Shown here piece by piece: positions 5,757 to 13,031 of a stretch of 37,467 bases of DNA; position 1 is the stretch's first letter, and each line of letters opens with the position of its first letter. The stretch is from assembly GCA_964585895.1 (NCBI GenBank), contig CAZPFP010000003.1, positions 1 to 37,467 on the forward strand. The letters are read 5' to 3'. The translations under genes and the position numbers were made by a program. Under the pieces are notes generated by a model. That model did no database searches. It was not told where the DNA came from and saw only the letters and a program-made list of their open reading frames with translations. This DNA comes from CAZPFP01 sp964585895. Lineage in GTDB: Bacteria > Patescibacteriota > Microgenomatia > PFEM01 > JAHIFH01.

Positions 5757-6449
5757 TTATTTCAGAATGGTGAGCGGGTTAAAAGTTTTGCCGTTATCGT
5801 AAACCTCCAAGTGTAAGTGTGAGCCAGTCGCCCAACCGGTATGACCAACGGTACCAATAACCGTGTTTTTATCCACTTCTTCGCCTTCTTTGACCACGAT
5901 CTTGGCTAAGTGGGCGTAAAGGGACTTAAAGCCTGAACCGTGGTTAATGAGAATGTGGTTACCGTAGGAAAAACGATTATAGAAAACCCTTTCCACTTTT
6001 CCTTCCATTAAAGGATAAACCGGGGCGCCCTCAACCTCGTTTAAGTCAATACCACGATGAAGACCGTTATAGCCTTGAGTGACCTCAAAAGAATCCACTG
6101 GCACCCGAACTGATTTTTCTGTTGCCAAAGATTCATCAGTCGCCACGACCGTAGCTGTTTCTACTGGCTGTTCCGGGCTAAAAGCCGAAAGAGGCGGAAT
6201 AACCATTCCGGCCACTAAGGTAATCATTGCCAGGTTAAAACCAAGAATCTTTTTGGCTTCCTTATTTTCAAATACATAACGCAGAGCCCGGCTCACTGGC
6301 TGACCGGAATAGCGCTTATCAGTCGCCAAACTAATCAGCTGAGAGATGAATAAGTCGAGCCGTTGGATAATGGATTTGCCGGGACGACCACGCTTGCGGC
6401 TTAATTTAACCGCAATTTGGCGTTGTCCGATGTTGAGTGTATAAGTCAT
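5757..6449 (-). CDS. Membrane-anchored LytM/M23 peptidase
   Basis: 230 residues from the ATG at 6449. The frame is open further upstream, but that part overlaps tRNA-Cys and is not coding. A basic cytoplasmic N terminus (about residues 1-66) is followed by one membrane span (about 68-91) and an extracellular C-terminal M23 domain. Metal and catalytic motifs are all present: GLHRGIDL (His and Asp ligands), SLYAHL, and GSHLHLEVY (the HxH pair). M23 enzymes cut peptidoglycan cross-bridges or stems. With intact ligands this is probably an active cell-wall hydrolase acting outside the membrane. It fits the two FemAB-like genes later in the window, which act on peptidoglycan peptides. Its leader carries a terminal hairpin. 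Confidence 0.88.
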   Translation of the reverse strand: MTYTLNIGQRQIAVKLSRKRGRPGKSIIQRLDLFISQLISLATDKRYSGQPVSRALRYVFENKEAKKILGFNLAMITLVAGMVIPPLSAFSPEQPVETATVVATDESLATEKSVRVPVDSFEVTQGYNGLHRGIDLNEVEGAPVYPLMEGKVERVFYNRFSYGNHILINHGSGFKSLYAHLAKIVVKEGEEVDKNTVIGTVGHTGWATGSHLHLEVYDNGKTFNPLTILK

Positions 6450-6470
6450 AGTTGTAGGTTTTTCACCCAC

Positions 6471-6502
6471 AAAAAAATCCTCTCCGATAAACGAGAGAGG
6501 AT
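6471..6502 (-). terminator. Hairpin plus T7: tRNA-Cys terminator or M23 leader stem
   Basis: On the minus strand ATCCTCTC, a 10-nt loop, and GAGAGGAT (6495-6502 with 6477-6484) are followed by seven T (6471-6477). It lies 50 nt past the tRNA-Cys 3' end, so it can terminate that transcript. It also starts at the predicted start (near 6504) of the promoter at 6511-6519 and would be the 5' end of the M23 mRNA. Confidence 0.65.
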
Positions 6503-6510
6503 CTACATAT

Positions 6511-6519
6511 ATTATAGCA
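6511..6519 (-). promoter_or_regulatory. Extended -10 promoter for the M23 gene
   Basis: Minus strand TGC plus TATAAT (-10 at 6511-6516). The best -35 candidates (TTGCTC at 6536-6541, spacer 19) are poorly placed, so it should depend on the extended -10. Confidence 0.55.
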
Positions 6520-6554
6520 TAAACGGGCAAGTTTAGAGCAAAAAAAGAGCCTAG

Positions 6555-6625
6555 AGACCGGGAGGGGAATCGAACCCCTGTAATTGGTTTTGCAGACCAA
6601 CACGTAACCATTCCGTCACCCGGTC
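6555..6625 (-). tRNA. tRNA-Cys (anticodon GCA)
   Basis: 71-nt cloverleaf on the minus strand: acceptor GACCGGG with CCCGGTC, anticodon arm TTGGT-CTGCAAA-ACCAA giving anticodon GCA, T arm AGGGG-TTCGATT-CCCCT, and discriminator U, which is the cysteine identity base. The CCA end is not encoded and must be added enzymatically. It has its own promoter and is probably transcribed alone, ending at the hairpin at 6471-6502. Confidence 0.95.
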
Positions 6626-6647
6626 ATATGGATTTTGTCTGTCTAGT

Positions 6648-6677
6648 ATTATCTCACGCTCAGCCTCGAAAAGTCAA
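6648..6677 (-). promoter_or_regulatory. tRNA-Cys promoter
   Basis: Minus strand -35 TTGACT (6672-6677), 18-nt spacer, -10 GATAAT (6648-6653), about 20 nt before the mature tRNA. Confidence 0.7.
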
Positions 6678-6720
6678 ACTAAAAACTTTGTTTTACTTCT
6701 TCAGAAGACAAGATTTTTCC

Positions 6721-6749
6721 TTGCTTCTTTTGACTGCCTATGTTATTAT
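6721..6749 (+). promoter_or_regulatory. Promoter giving a leaderless mRNA for the PEGA/SH3 protein
   Basis: -35 TTGCTT (6721-6726), 17-nt spacer, -10 TATTAT (6744-6749) with an upstream TG (extended -10). The ATG at 6757 is seven bases past the -10, at the expected transcription start. Confidence 0.55.
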
Positions 6750-6756
6750 CCCTCTG

Positions 6757-7668
6757 ATGAAAAGAAACTGGTTAATAATTATTGTTATCGTTTTGGTCAT
6801 TATTCTTGGCGGTTTGATTATTAAAAGCAAATTTTTCTCCAGACCCGGAACTGGTGCCCTTCAAGTTTCGTCTACTCCCAAAGCAACTATTTTTATTGAT
6901 GCTGAACAGATAGGTGTGACACCATTTTTCACTGACAAAATTGAATCCGGCGAGCACACGATTAAGTTAGTGCCGGAGACAACGATTGATAATTTAACTA
7001 CCTGGGAAGGCAAGGTTAATTTAGCTCCGGGTATCGTTACTGCCATCGACCGCACTTTAGGACCAACCGAATCAGAGTCGTCCGGATATATTGTATCTTT
7101 AGAGAAAATTTCTAACCGCAATGCTGCTTCTTTGGCGGTGATTTCTATTCCTGACGGAGCCGTCGTTAATATTAATGGTGAACCTAAAGGTTTTGCGCCA
7201 AGTTTAGATGAAGATCTAACTCCCGGTAACTATCAAGTAGCGGTTAGCTCTGCGGGTTATGAGGAAAAAAACATTACCGCCCAAATCGTGGCTGGCTATA
7301 AGTTGACCGTCAGCGTTAAATTAGCCCAAAAAATTGAGGGTATTGCCGAAGCCACGCCAAGCGGAGAACTCGAAGAGGGAGAAGAAGAAGATGAAGAGGA
7401 AGGAGTCAGTCCTTCACCTTCGCCAGAAGGAAGTCCTAAAGCCAGTCCGACTCCGCTTGATAAACCCTACGTGAGAATTAAGGATACGCCAACTGGTTGG
7501 TTAAAGGTAAGAAGTGAGCCGTCAAGTGATGAAACGGTTTTGGCTAAAGTTGATGTAGGCGAAGTGTTTCCTTATCTTGACGAAGAAGAAAATGGTTGGT
7601 ACAAAATTGAGTACGAAGAGGGAGAAGAAGGCTGGGTAAGCGGTGTCTATTGTGAACTGGTAGAATAA
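6757..7668 (+). CDS. Membrane-anchored PEGA-PEGA-SH3 domain protein
   Basis: 303 residues from ATG 6757; the open frame further upstream overlaps the tRNA promoter and is unlikely to be coding. One N-terminal membrane anchor (about residues 5-23), then two PEGA-type beta domains (GALQVSSTPKATIFIDAEQ onward, and ASLAVISIPDGAVVNINGE onward), a Glu-rich low-complexity stretch (GELEEGEEEDEEEG), a Ser/Pro linker (SPSPSPEGSPKASPTP), and a C-terminal bacterial SH3 domain (LKVRSEPSSDETVLAKV to GEEGWVSGVY). PEGA domains are common on surface-layer-linked proteins and bacterial SH3 domains bind cell-wall components, so an envelope-tethering role outside the membrane is inferred. It diverges from tRNA-Cys. 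Confidence 0.85.
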   Translation: MKRNWLIIIVIVLVIILGGLIIKSKFFSRPGTGALQVSSTPKATIFIDAEQIGVTPFFTDKIESGEHTIKLVPETTIDNLTTWEGKVNLAPGIVTAIDRTLGPTESESSGYIVSLEKISNRNAASLAVISIPDGAVVNINGEPKGFAPSLDEDLTPGNYQVAVSSAGYEEKNITAQIVAGYKLTVSVKLAQKIEGIAEATPSGELEEGEEEDEEEGVSPSPSPEGSPKASPTPLDKPYVRIKDTPTGWLKVRSEPSSDETVLAKVDVGEVFPYLDEEENGWYKIEYEEGEEGWVSGVYCELVE

Positions 7669-7694
7669 GCTTGTTTCTTCTTTTATTGCTTAAT

Positions 7695-8627
7695 TCAAGG
7701 TCTTATCCCATACATAACCATTACTACTAAGAGAAGCCAAATGCCGACGGTTGTTAATAATGTTTTGTCACCAAGAAGAACTTTTTCCGGAGATTCGGCG
7801 CGGGTGCCTTCGTGGATAATTCTTAAGTATCTCATAATCCCAAAAATTACCACGGGAATAGTAATCATCAGCCACTTATTAATCCCGGCGAAGGTTAGAG
7901 GAAGCTCGGTTAAGATGGTAATTCGTTGACTAATCGGCGGTGGTGGAGCGAAAAAGGTATAAAGAGCGTAAGCCATCCAGGCTGAATTGGCAAAGATGGA
8001 AAGGTAGGAGTCCAGTAGGGGTGGTGTGTAGTGACTCAAAGTTTTCCGATGATGAGCTGCCTTCTGTTCAAGAATAGTTAACTCGGTTCTTCTTTTACCT
8101 GCCGCTAAAAACAAAGCTAAAGAGATAACACAAAGTAGGAACCAGACGTTCATATGGACGTTAATGGCTAAAGCTCCGGCATAGACTCGAATAATAAAAC
8201 CGCCAGCAATCGTCAAAATATCAATAAGAACAATCTTTTTAAGCACCAAAGAGTAGCTAATTTGAAGGATAAAATAGGCTAAGCAAGCCAGGAAAAAGAA
8301 GAAACTGATGAGATAGGCTAAATAGAGACTAAGAAAACTGCCGCCTACAAAAGCAAAGAGAGCCGTGGGAACGTTTATTTTTCCACTGGCAATCGGTCGC
8401 TTTCTTTTAACCGGATGGAGTTTATCGCGGGAAATATCGATGACATCATTGAAAAAATAAATGGCTGAAGTGAGAATGGTAAAAATAATAATACACTTTA
8501 CCACTAACCAAAAAGGGGTCGCCAGTAATAATTTTCCTGAGAAAATCAAGGGAGCCGCTAGGGCGAGATTTTTGAAGGCTTGTCTCGGGCGGATGGAACG
8601 AAAAAGATTGAGAGAAAATTGAACCAC
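7695..8627 (-). CDS. UbiA-family decaprenyl-phosphate phosphoribosyltransferase-like protein
   Basis: 310 residues with eight or nine membrane segments. The prenyltransferase Asp-rich motif NDVIDISRDKLHPVKRKRP is at residues 60-78, preceded by RPRQAFKN (13-20), which is characteristic of DPPR synthases (Rv3806c type), and followed by ILTIAGGFIIRVYAGA and AAGKRRTEL. The family transfers phosphoribose from PRPP to a polyprenyl phosphate on the membrane, the first step to decaprenyl-phosphoryl arabinose, a donor for wall arabinan. The start lies inside the upstream WecA-like gene: the two overlap by 70 nt in different frames, and the conserved RPRQ motif is itself in the overlap, so a shorter start would lose it. 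Last gene of the envelope operon. The polyprenyl substrate is inferred from the family. Confidence 0.85.
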   Translation of the reverse strand: MVQFSLNLFRSIRPRQAFKNLALAAPLIFSGKLLLATPFWLVVKCIIIFTILTSAIYFFNDVIDISRDKLHPVKRKRPIASGKINVPTALFAFVGGSFLSLYLAYLISFFFFLACLAYFILQISYSLVLKKIVLIDILTIAGGFIIRVYAGALAINVHMNVWFLLCVISLALFLAAGKRRTELTILEQKAAHHRKTLSHYTPPLLDSYLSIFANSAWMAYALYTFFAPPPPISQRITILTELPLTFAGINKWLMITIPVVIFGIMRYLRIIHEGTRAESPEKVLLGDKTLLTTVGIWLLLVVMVMYGIRP

Positions 8628-9676
8628 AGCAATAATACTCCGACAATGACTGCTAACATAATAATTGTATAAAATTTTCCCTGACTATTCAAACTTAATG
8701 CTAGGATGCCTAGAAAAGCGGTAATTCCCCAATAGAAAACGGCCGTTCGTCGTTTTCCCCAGCGCCACTCGTCAAGAAATTTGTGATGGAGATGACCGCG
8801 GTCTCCCCAAACCGGAGAGCGACCAGCTAAGAGACGGCGGGTAATTGAATAGAAAGCGTCAATAATCGGTATTCCTAAAACAACAATGGCGGTGCCAATT
8901 TTAGTGGTAGAAAGAATCGTCAGCACGGCTAACATAAAGCCGGCAATAGTGCCACCGGCGTAACCAGGCATAATTTTTTGGGGATAAAAATTAAATGGTA
9001 AAAAGCCAAGATAGGCTCCGGCAGTAATGGCGGCAAGAATAGCCACTGGCCATTGAGTGATGTCCGCAGAAAATTTCATCGCTAAAAAGGCAATGGTTAG
9101 GCCGCCAATAACAACAATTCCCGGCAATTGTCCGTCAAAACCCTTAGACCAATTAACAATATTGCTTAAACCAACAATCCAAAGAAGAGCCAGAATGTCA
9201 GCCATAATCCAAAGACTGCGGGTTTCGCCTAAGAGCTGAAATTGAATCTGGGGCTGGTCAAGCCGGATAATGCCGTTAAAAGGATTGGTAATAAAAGCAA
9301 TGCCAATCCCGGCGGCCACAACAGCCCCAGCCGCGAGAAAGCAGAAAATTAGGCGTAAATAGGGATTAAGGTCAAAACGGTCATCGAGCAGTCCCATAAT
9401 GCTCATCATTACCACCCCAATGAGGATTCCTTTTAAATGTTTGTCAAGGGGTAGAAAGATAAGTGAGCTTATCAATAAAGCAAGAAAAATGGGTACTCCT
9501 CCGCCTCGAGGAACGGGTTGGCGGTGAATGTCTTGTTTCCTTTTTCTTTTTCGGGGATCGTCTACCCAGCCTAAACGGCGGTAAACGAAAATAGTTAAGG
9601 GGGTTACCAGTAGAGAAATAAGGAAAGCAGTCAAAAGAGGATAACCAATCAAGTTTTTGATTAACAAGTAGTTCAC
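8558..9676 (-). CDS. WecA/TagO/MraY-superfamily polyprenyl-phosphate sugar-1-phosphate transferase
   Basis: 372 residues, about ten membrane segments. Superfamily motifs in order: IHRQPVPRGGGVPIF (about 50-64), GLLDDRFDLNPYLR (about 95-108, the Asp pair that binds Mg), NIVNWSKGFDG (a variant of the NxxNxxDGxDG motif), and the cytoplasmic GDRGHLHHKFLD His loop that separates WecA/TagO types from MraY. The enzyme moves a HexNAc-1-phosphate from a UDP-sugar to undecaprenyl phosphate, starting a surface glycan. The central motif has WSKG where WecA homologues usually have an Asp, so a sugar preference cannot be inferred. The start is GTG: TAGTG joins it to the preceding gene by one shared base. 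Confidence 0.9.
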   Translation of the reverse strand: MNYLLIKNLIGYPLLTAFLISLLVTPLTIFVYRRLGWVDDPRKRKRKQDIHRQPVPRGGGVPIFLALLISSLIFLPLDKHLKGILIGVVMMSIMGLLDDRFDLNPYLRLIFCFLAAGAVVAAGIGIAFITNPFNGIIRLDQPQIQFQLLGETRSLWIMADILALLWIVGLSNIVNWSKGFDGQLPGIVVIGGLTIAFLAMKFSADITQWPVAILAAITAGAYLGFLPFNFYPQKIMPGYAGGTIAGFMLAVLTILSTTKIGTAIVVLGIPIIDAFYSITRRLLAGRSPVWGDRGHLHHKFLDEWRWGKRRTAVFYWGITAFLGILALSLNSQGKFYTIIMLAVIVGVLLLWFNFLSIFFVPSARDKPSKISP

Positions 9677-10005
9677 TAGATTATCAGGCGAATGATTTGG
9701 ATTAAACTAATAAAAACCAGGAGAGCGAAAGTTAGACTCGCCAGCGCCAATATTCTTTTAACTAAGGTTTCTTCTTTAGTGGCTAAACGAGCGACGACCA
9801 CGTTAGTAAAAAAGATAATCAAACAAACTGCGGGGAGAATGATAATGCCTGGATATTTAATTAGCTGATCTTCTCCCCAAGGGCGAGAGTAAAAAAGAGG
9901 AATTTCAGGCGGTAAGAACCGCCAGACAAAGACAATAATCAGGATTTGGGCAAACAAGAAAAAAAAGTTAATTTGGGTGATGGTTTTAGTGAGCTTTTCT
10001 TTCAC
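9676..10005 (-). CDS. Small three-span membrane protein
   Basis: 109 residues with three hydrophobic segments (about 13-31, 52-72 and 84-107). The loop after the first reads LPPEIPLFYSRPWGEDQL, a pattern I have seen in short uncharacterised membrane proteins next to envelope genes in CPR bacteria (memory, not a search). No enzymatic motif. It is translationally coupled to the WecA-like gene (TAGTG) and lies 26 nt after the GT-C gene, so it is clearly part of the operon and may be an accessory to the transferase. Confidence 0.75.
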   Translation of the reverse strand: MKEKLTKTITQINFFFLFAQILIIVFVWRFLPPEIPLFYSRPWGEDQLIKYPGIIILPAVCLIIFFTNVVVARLATKEETLVKRILALASLTFALLVFISLIQIIRLII

Positions 10006-10031
10006 TTTATATTAATTCTAACACGAGAGGG

Positions 10032-11507
10032 CTAGAGAAGGCGGTGGAAGTCGCCAATTTGTTCAGCGAGAGAATATTTTTGTTCCAGCCAAAGAAAGAA
10101 CTCTGGGAAGGGACGTTTTTCTTGAGGATCAACAATAATATAGCGGGGTTTCTGCTTTTGGAGTTCGACCATTGTCTCTTGATAACCATCAAAATCAATA
10201 ATATGATAGGCAACCGTATAGCGCCCCACCGGCAGGCGTTGGGCTAAAGGGTAAATAAAAGGTAGATTACCCCAGATGAAGATTTTCTCATCAGTAAAAT
10301 TGCGAGTTTGTAAGTAGTTAGCCACTTGATAAATCGCGTTGGCGCGTCCGTCAAAGTCGGTAAAATATTCTTGTTTATCTTTGCTGCCTAGGATGAATTG
10401 ATAGAAGTTAAGATAGTAAGGAAGATTCTTATAATGCCAAAATTGAAACATAATGAAGGTAGTGATAAAAACAAACGGGAGAATAGCGGGGATAATTTTT
10501 TCTTTAAGGTATTGCTTCTGTTTAACAAAAAACAGACCAAGAGAAAAACATAGAGCCGGCAAGAGCTGGATGAAATAATGAGGGTATGGTCGGGAAGAAA
10601 GGAGAGCGGCGAACCAAGAAAAAGCAAACCAGACTAAAATCAGCTTGGAAGTTAAAGAAATTCTCTTTCTTATCAGGAAAAGAAACAATACCAACAAAGC
10701 AACTGCCAAGCCTCGACTCAAAAGCGGCAGGGGTAAGGCTCCGACTGGAGATTGACTACCTGACCAAGAGGAAAGATAAGGAATATTTTGGAAAAAAGCA
10801 GCCGTCAGATACTGACTCATGGCTCCTTGGGAAGCGTAGTAGATGATGGTGAGGAAAATGGGAAGAAGGAAACCGAGGATAGCAAAAAGAGTATGGTGAA
10901 TAACGGATAAGAAATTATTTTTTGTCAAAGTGAAGAACAACAAGACAAGTAAAGCAACGAAATCAAAAGCGGCCGGAAATTTAAAAAGAGTAGCTAAGCT
11001 TAGAAGAGTTCCCAATAAGAGCCAGATTTTGGCGCTTTGAAAAAGGCGCGCTTTTTTGTCAAAACCCTTTTTTACAAGAAGATAAAAAGCGGCGATGGTA
11101 GGTAGAAGCATAAAGTTTTCCGCATTGGCAACATTGCCTTCAAAGGTGTGAGTACTACTTAGCAAAGCAAAAACTGTAGTAGAAATGATAACGGCGAGAA
11201 GGTTTCTTTTAAAAAGAGCTTTGCTTAAGCGGTAAAAAAGAAAGATAGTTGCTAAGCTCCAAAAAAAGGCAACCAGGCGATAGGTGGAAAAGTTACCGGC
11301 CAGACCGGCAAGCAAATAGAGCATGGGCGGTTTATTATCATGAATATCCCGGTAAAGAACCAAACCTTTTCTTGCCGCCTGACCTAAAGCAAGATAAATA
11401 CCCTCATCGCCGTAAGTAAAAGGCTCAAATAACGAAGGCAGACGTAATAAAACAACCACGATGAGGACCAAGACCAGCCAATATTTTTTTAAAGTTTTTC
11501 TAACCAT
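10032..11507 (-). CDS. GT-C glycosyltransferase (PMT/ArnT-like), 491 residues
   Basis: Around eleven membrane segments with a soluble C-terminal tail of about 100 residues. The family signature is at the first outer loop: TYGDEGIYLALGQAARKG then LYRDIHDNKPPMLYLLAG (residues 31-68), where the D-E pair is the catalytic acid motif of polyprenyl-phosphate-sugar-dependent GT-C enzymes. The sugar is not known. The enzyme would use a lipid-linked donor on the outer face of the membrane to glycosylate a glycan or protein. It overlaps the preceding GT-C gene by 19 nt. The C-terminal domain (KIFIWGNLPFIYPLAQRLP onward) resembles periplasmic domains attached to such transferases. Confidence 0.88.
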   Translation of the reverse strand: MVRKTLKKYWLVLVLIVVVLLRLPSLFEPFTYGDEGIYLALGQAARKGLVLYRDIHDNKPPMLYLLAGLAGNFSTYRLVAFFWSLATIFLFYRLSKALFKRNLLAVIISTTVFALLSSTHTFEGNVANAENFMLLPTIAAFYLLVKKGFDKKARLFQSAKIWLLLGTLLSLATLFKFPAAFDFVALLVLLFFTLTKNNFLSVIHHTLFAILGFLLPIFLTIIYYASQGAMSQYLTAAFFQNIPYLSSWSGSQSPVGALPLPLLSRGLAVALLVLFLFLIRKRISLTSKLILVWFAFSWFAALLSSRPYPHYFIQLLPALCFSLGLFFVKQKQYLKEKIIPAILPFVFITTFIMFQFWHYKNLPYYLNFYQFILGSKDKQEYFTDFDGRANAIYQVANYLQTRNFTDEKIFIWGNLPFIYPLAQRLPVGRYTVAYHIIDFDGYQETMVELQKQKPRYIIVDPQEKRPFPEFFLWLEQKYSLAEQIGDFHRLL

Positions 11508-12775
11508 AGAAAATTTAGACTATTAAATTGTTTAGTATCTTTAATTATATAGCCAGGCAGATTGACCTCTTCAGGATTGGCACTGGTAATTAAACCAATT
11601 TCTTTTTCATCAGGTAGATGATTGATGACATCGTTTTCCTCCATCAGGGCCGTGCCCACATAGAACGGGAGGGGCTTTGAAGCGTAAATTGGTGCTTCTA
11701 AGCCATAATATTTGGATTCCCAAAGATGGTGGGCAGCAGCATTGTAATTGACTAAGGTTAAGTCTGCCGCCTCTGCTTTAACATAATTGGCGAATTCCCT
11801 AAAGGGTCTTTTGGTGGGATGGGTGAAATATTGATAATTAATGGTGACCAAAAGGGAGATGGCGATGGCAATAAAAACAATTGAGGGCTTTCTTCTTAAA
11901 GATGCAATTAGCAGGGAGCTAGCAGGAATAACCAAAAGCAGATAACGGTCAAAAAAGATAGACTGAAAAACTTGAGAAATAATATAGGTGAAGATCAGAG
12001 GAGCAAAGAACCAACCCAAGAGGAAGAGAGATTTTTCTTTATCCTTAAGCCAGTTTCTGAAAAGTAAAGTAATGACAATAGTAAATAAAGCCAGTTGCCG
12101 GGTTAATTCAAGACCATCGCCCACCAGGAATTTAAGAACGGTTTCCAGAAAAACTTCTGGGTTAGGCTTGCCGAGCCAAAAACCACTACTAACTAAGGAA
12201 GTTTGATAATAAAGAGGGTAAAGCCAGGGAATGTAAAGTAAACCGATGATAATGAAATCAAGATAGCTTTTGATGATTTTTTTAATTGGCTGGCGCCAGA
12301 CTTCAGCCAAGTGCCAAAGTGCCAAAAAAAAGATAATAAAAATGGAAAAATGATGGGAGTAAAGAGCCGCCGCACTAGCGAGAATAAAACCCAGGCGATT
12401 TTTCTTTAAGAAAAAATAAATAGAGAGAGTCGATGTTAGAGCAAGAATGGCATACATTCTTCCTTCAAAGGCATAATGGAAAAGAAAAGGGTTGGTGAAA
12501 GCCAAAAGAGCTGCTAAGATACCGGTCTTTTTGTCCCAAAGATGTTTACCGATAAAATAGACTGTTAAAACCGTGCCGAGAAAAAAAAGAAAAGAGAGGA
12601 GGCGAATCGATATTTCTGAGATGCCAAAAAACTTGATCCAGGTATGATAGATAAGATAGTAAAGAGGTGGAGAAGTATCGCGGGCGACAGTGGTGATAAT
12701 TTGCCAGTAGGGCTTGATGGCAAGAGTAGCGGCCCAAGCTTCGTCGCCCCAAAGACTGGCAGAAAATTGGGTCAT
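11489..12775 (-). CDS. GT-C glycosyltransferase lacking the usual N-terminal span, 428 residues
   Basis: The protein starts directly with the catalytic loop SLWGDEAWAATLA (residues 7-19) and TSPPLYYLIYHTWIKFFG (about 34-51), followed by nine or ten membrane segments and a soluble tail. Most relatives have a membrane span before the D-E motif, and none can be read upstream in frame. A promoter with an extended -10 (TATACT, 12783-12788) ends seven bases before the ATG, so the mRNA appears leaderless and the start is fixed there. Either the enzyme works without the first span or an upstream part has been lost. It is the first gene of the five-gene envelope operon down to 7695. Confidence 0.82.
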   Translation of the reverse strand: MTQFSASLWGDEAWAATLAIKPYWQIITTVARDTSPPLYYLIYHTWIKFFGISEISIRLLSFLFFLGTVLTVYFIGKHLWDKKTGILAALLAFTNPFLFHYAFEGRMYAILALTSTLSIYFFLKKNRLGFILASAAALYSHHFSIFIIFFLALWHLAEVWRQPIKKIIKSYLDFIIIGLLYIPWLYPLYYQTSLVSSGFWLGKPNPEVFLETVLKFLVGDGLELTRQLALFTIVITLLFRNWLKDKEKSLFLLGWFFAPLIFTYIISQVFQSIFFDRYLLLVIPASSLLIASLRRKPSIVFIAIAISLLVTINYQYFTHPTKRPFREFANYVKAEAADLTLVNYNAAAHHLWESKYYGLEAPIYASKPLPFYVGTALMEENDVINHLPDEKEIGLITSANPEEVNLPGYIIKDTKQFNSLNFLWLEKL

Positions 12776-12782
12776 TAATTTA

Positions 12783-12791
12783 AGTATAGCA
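12783..12791 (-). promoter_or_regulatory. Extended -10 promoter of the envelope operon (leaderless)
   Basis: Minus strand TGC plus TATACT (-10 at 12783-12788), ending seven bases before the ATG at 12775. No good -35 is seen. Confidence 0.5.
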
Positions 12792-12851
12792 AACTAGAAG
12801 TGACGATGCAGAGCTATGATATAATGTTGATGTTTAAAGGAGGTGAGAAAC

Positions 12852-13031
12852 ATGGGGCGAACAATTGAGATTTATGAACCATGGGAGACAGGTGAACAGT
12901 CTTTAACTGAAGAAGCAATTGAAGAAAAAATGGAAGAAATTGAACAAGGAATTGAATTAGATCTTGCCGAGAGAGACAAATTATGCAGAAGACAGGTAAC
13001 CATTAATAAGCTTCTTAGACCTTCTCGGTGA
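12852..13031 (+). CDS. Small acidic helical protein, unknown
   Basis: 59 residues. The ATG at 12852 is preceded by AAAGGAGGTG with eight bases of spacing, one of the best ribosome sites in the window, and by a TATAAT at about 12821 with an upstream TG. The sequence is mainly a charged helix (TEEAIEEKMEEIEQGIELDLAERDK) ending in a basic tail (KLCRRQVTINKLLRPSR). A coiled coil is likely. It may be a small DNA- or protein-binding adaptor, but no family is recognised. It is oppositely oriented to all neighbours, and its end overlaps the end of the GT2 gene by 17 nt. Confidence 0.7.
   Translation: MGRTIEIYEPWETGEQSLTEEAIEEKMEEIEQGIELDLAERDKLCRRQVTINKLLRPSR

Noticed and set aside
6450..6611. Longer N terminus of the M23 peptidase
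   Set aside because: Overlaps tRNA-Cys, the terminator hairpin and the extended -10, so the ATG at 6449 is the only reasonable start.
6628..6756. Longer N terminus of the PEGA/SH3 protein
   Set aside because: Overlaps the tRNA-Cys promoter. The membrane anchor starts only at Met 6757, where a leaderless promoter points.
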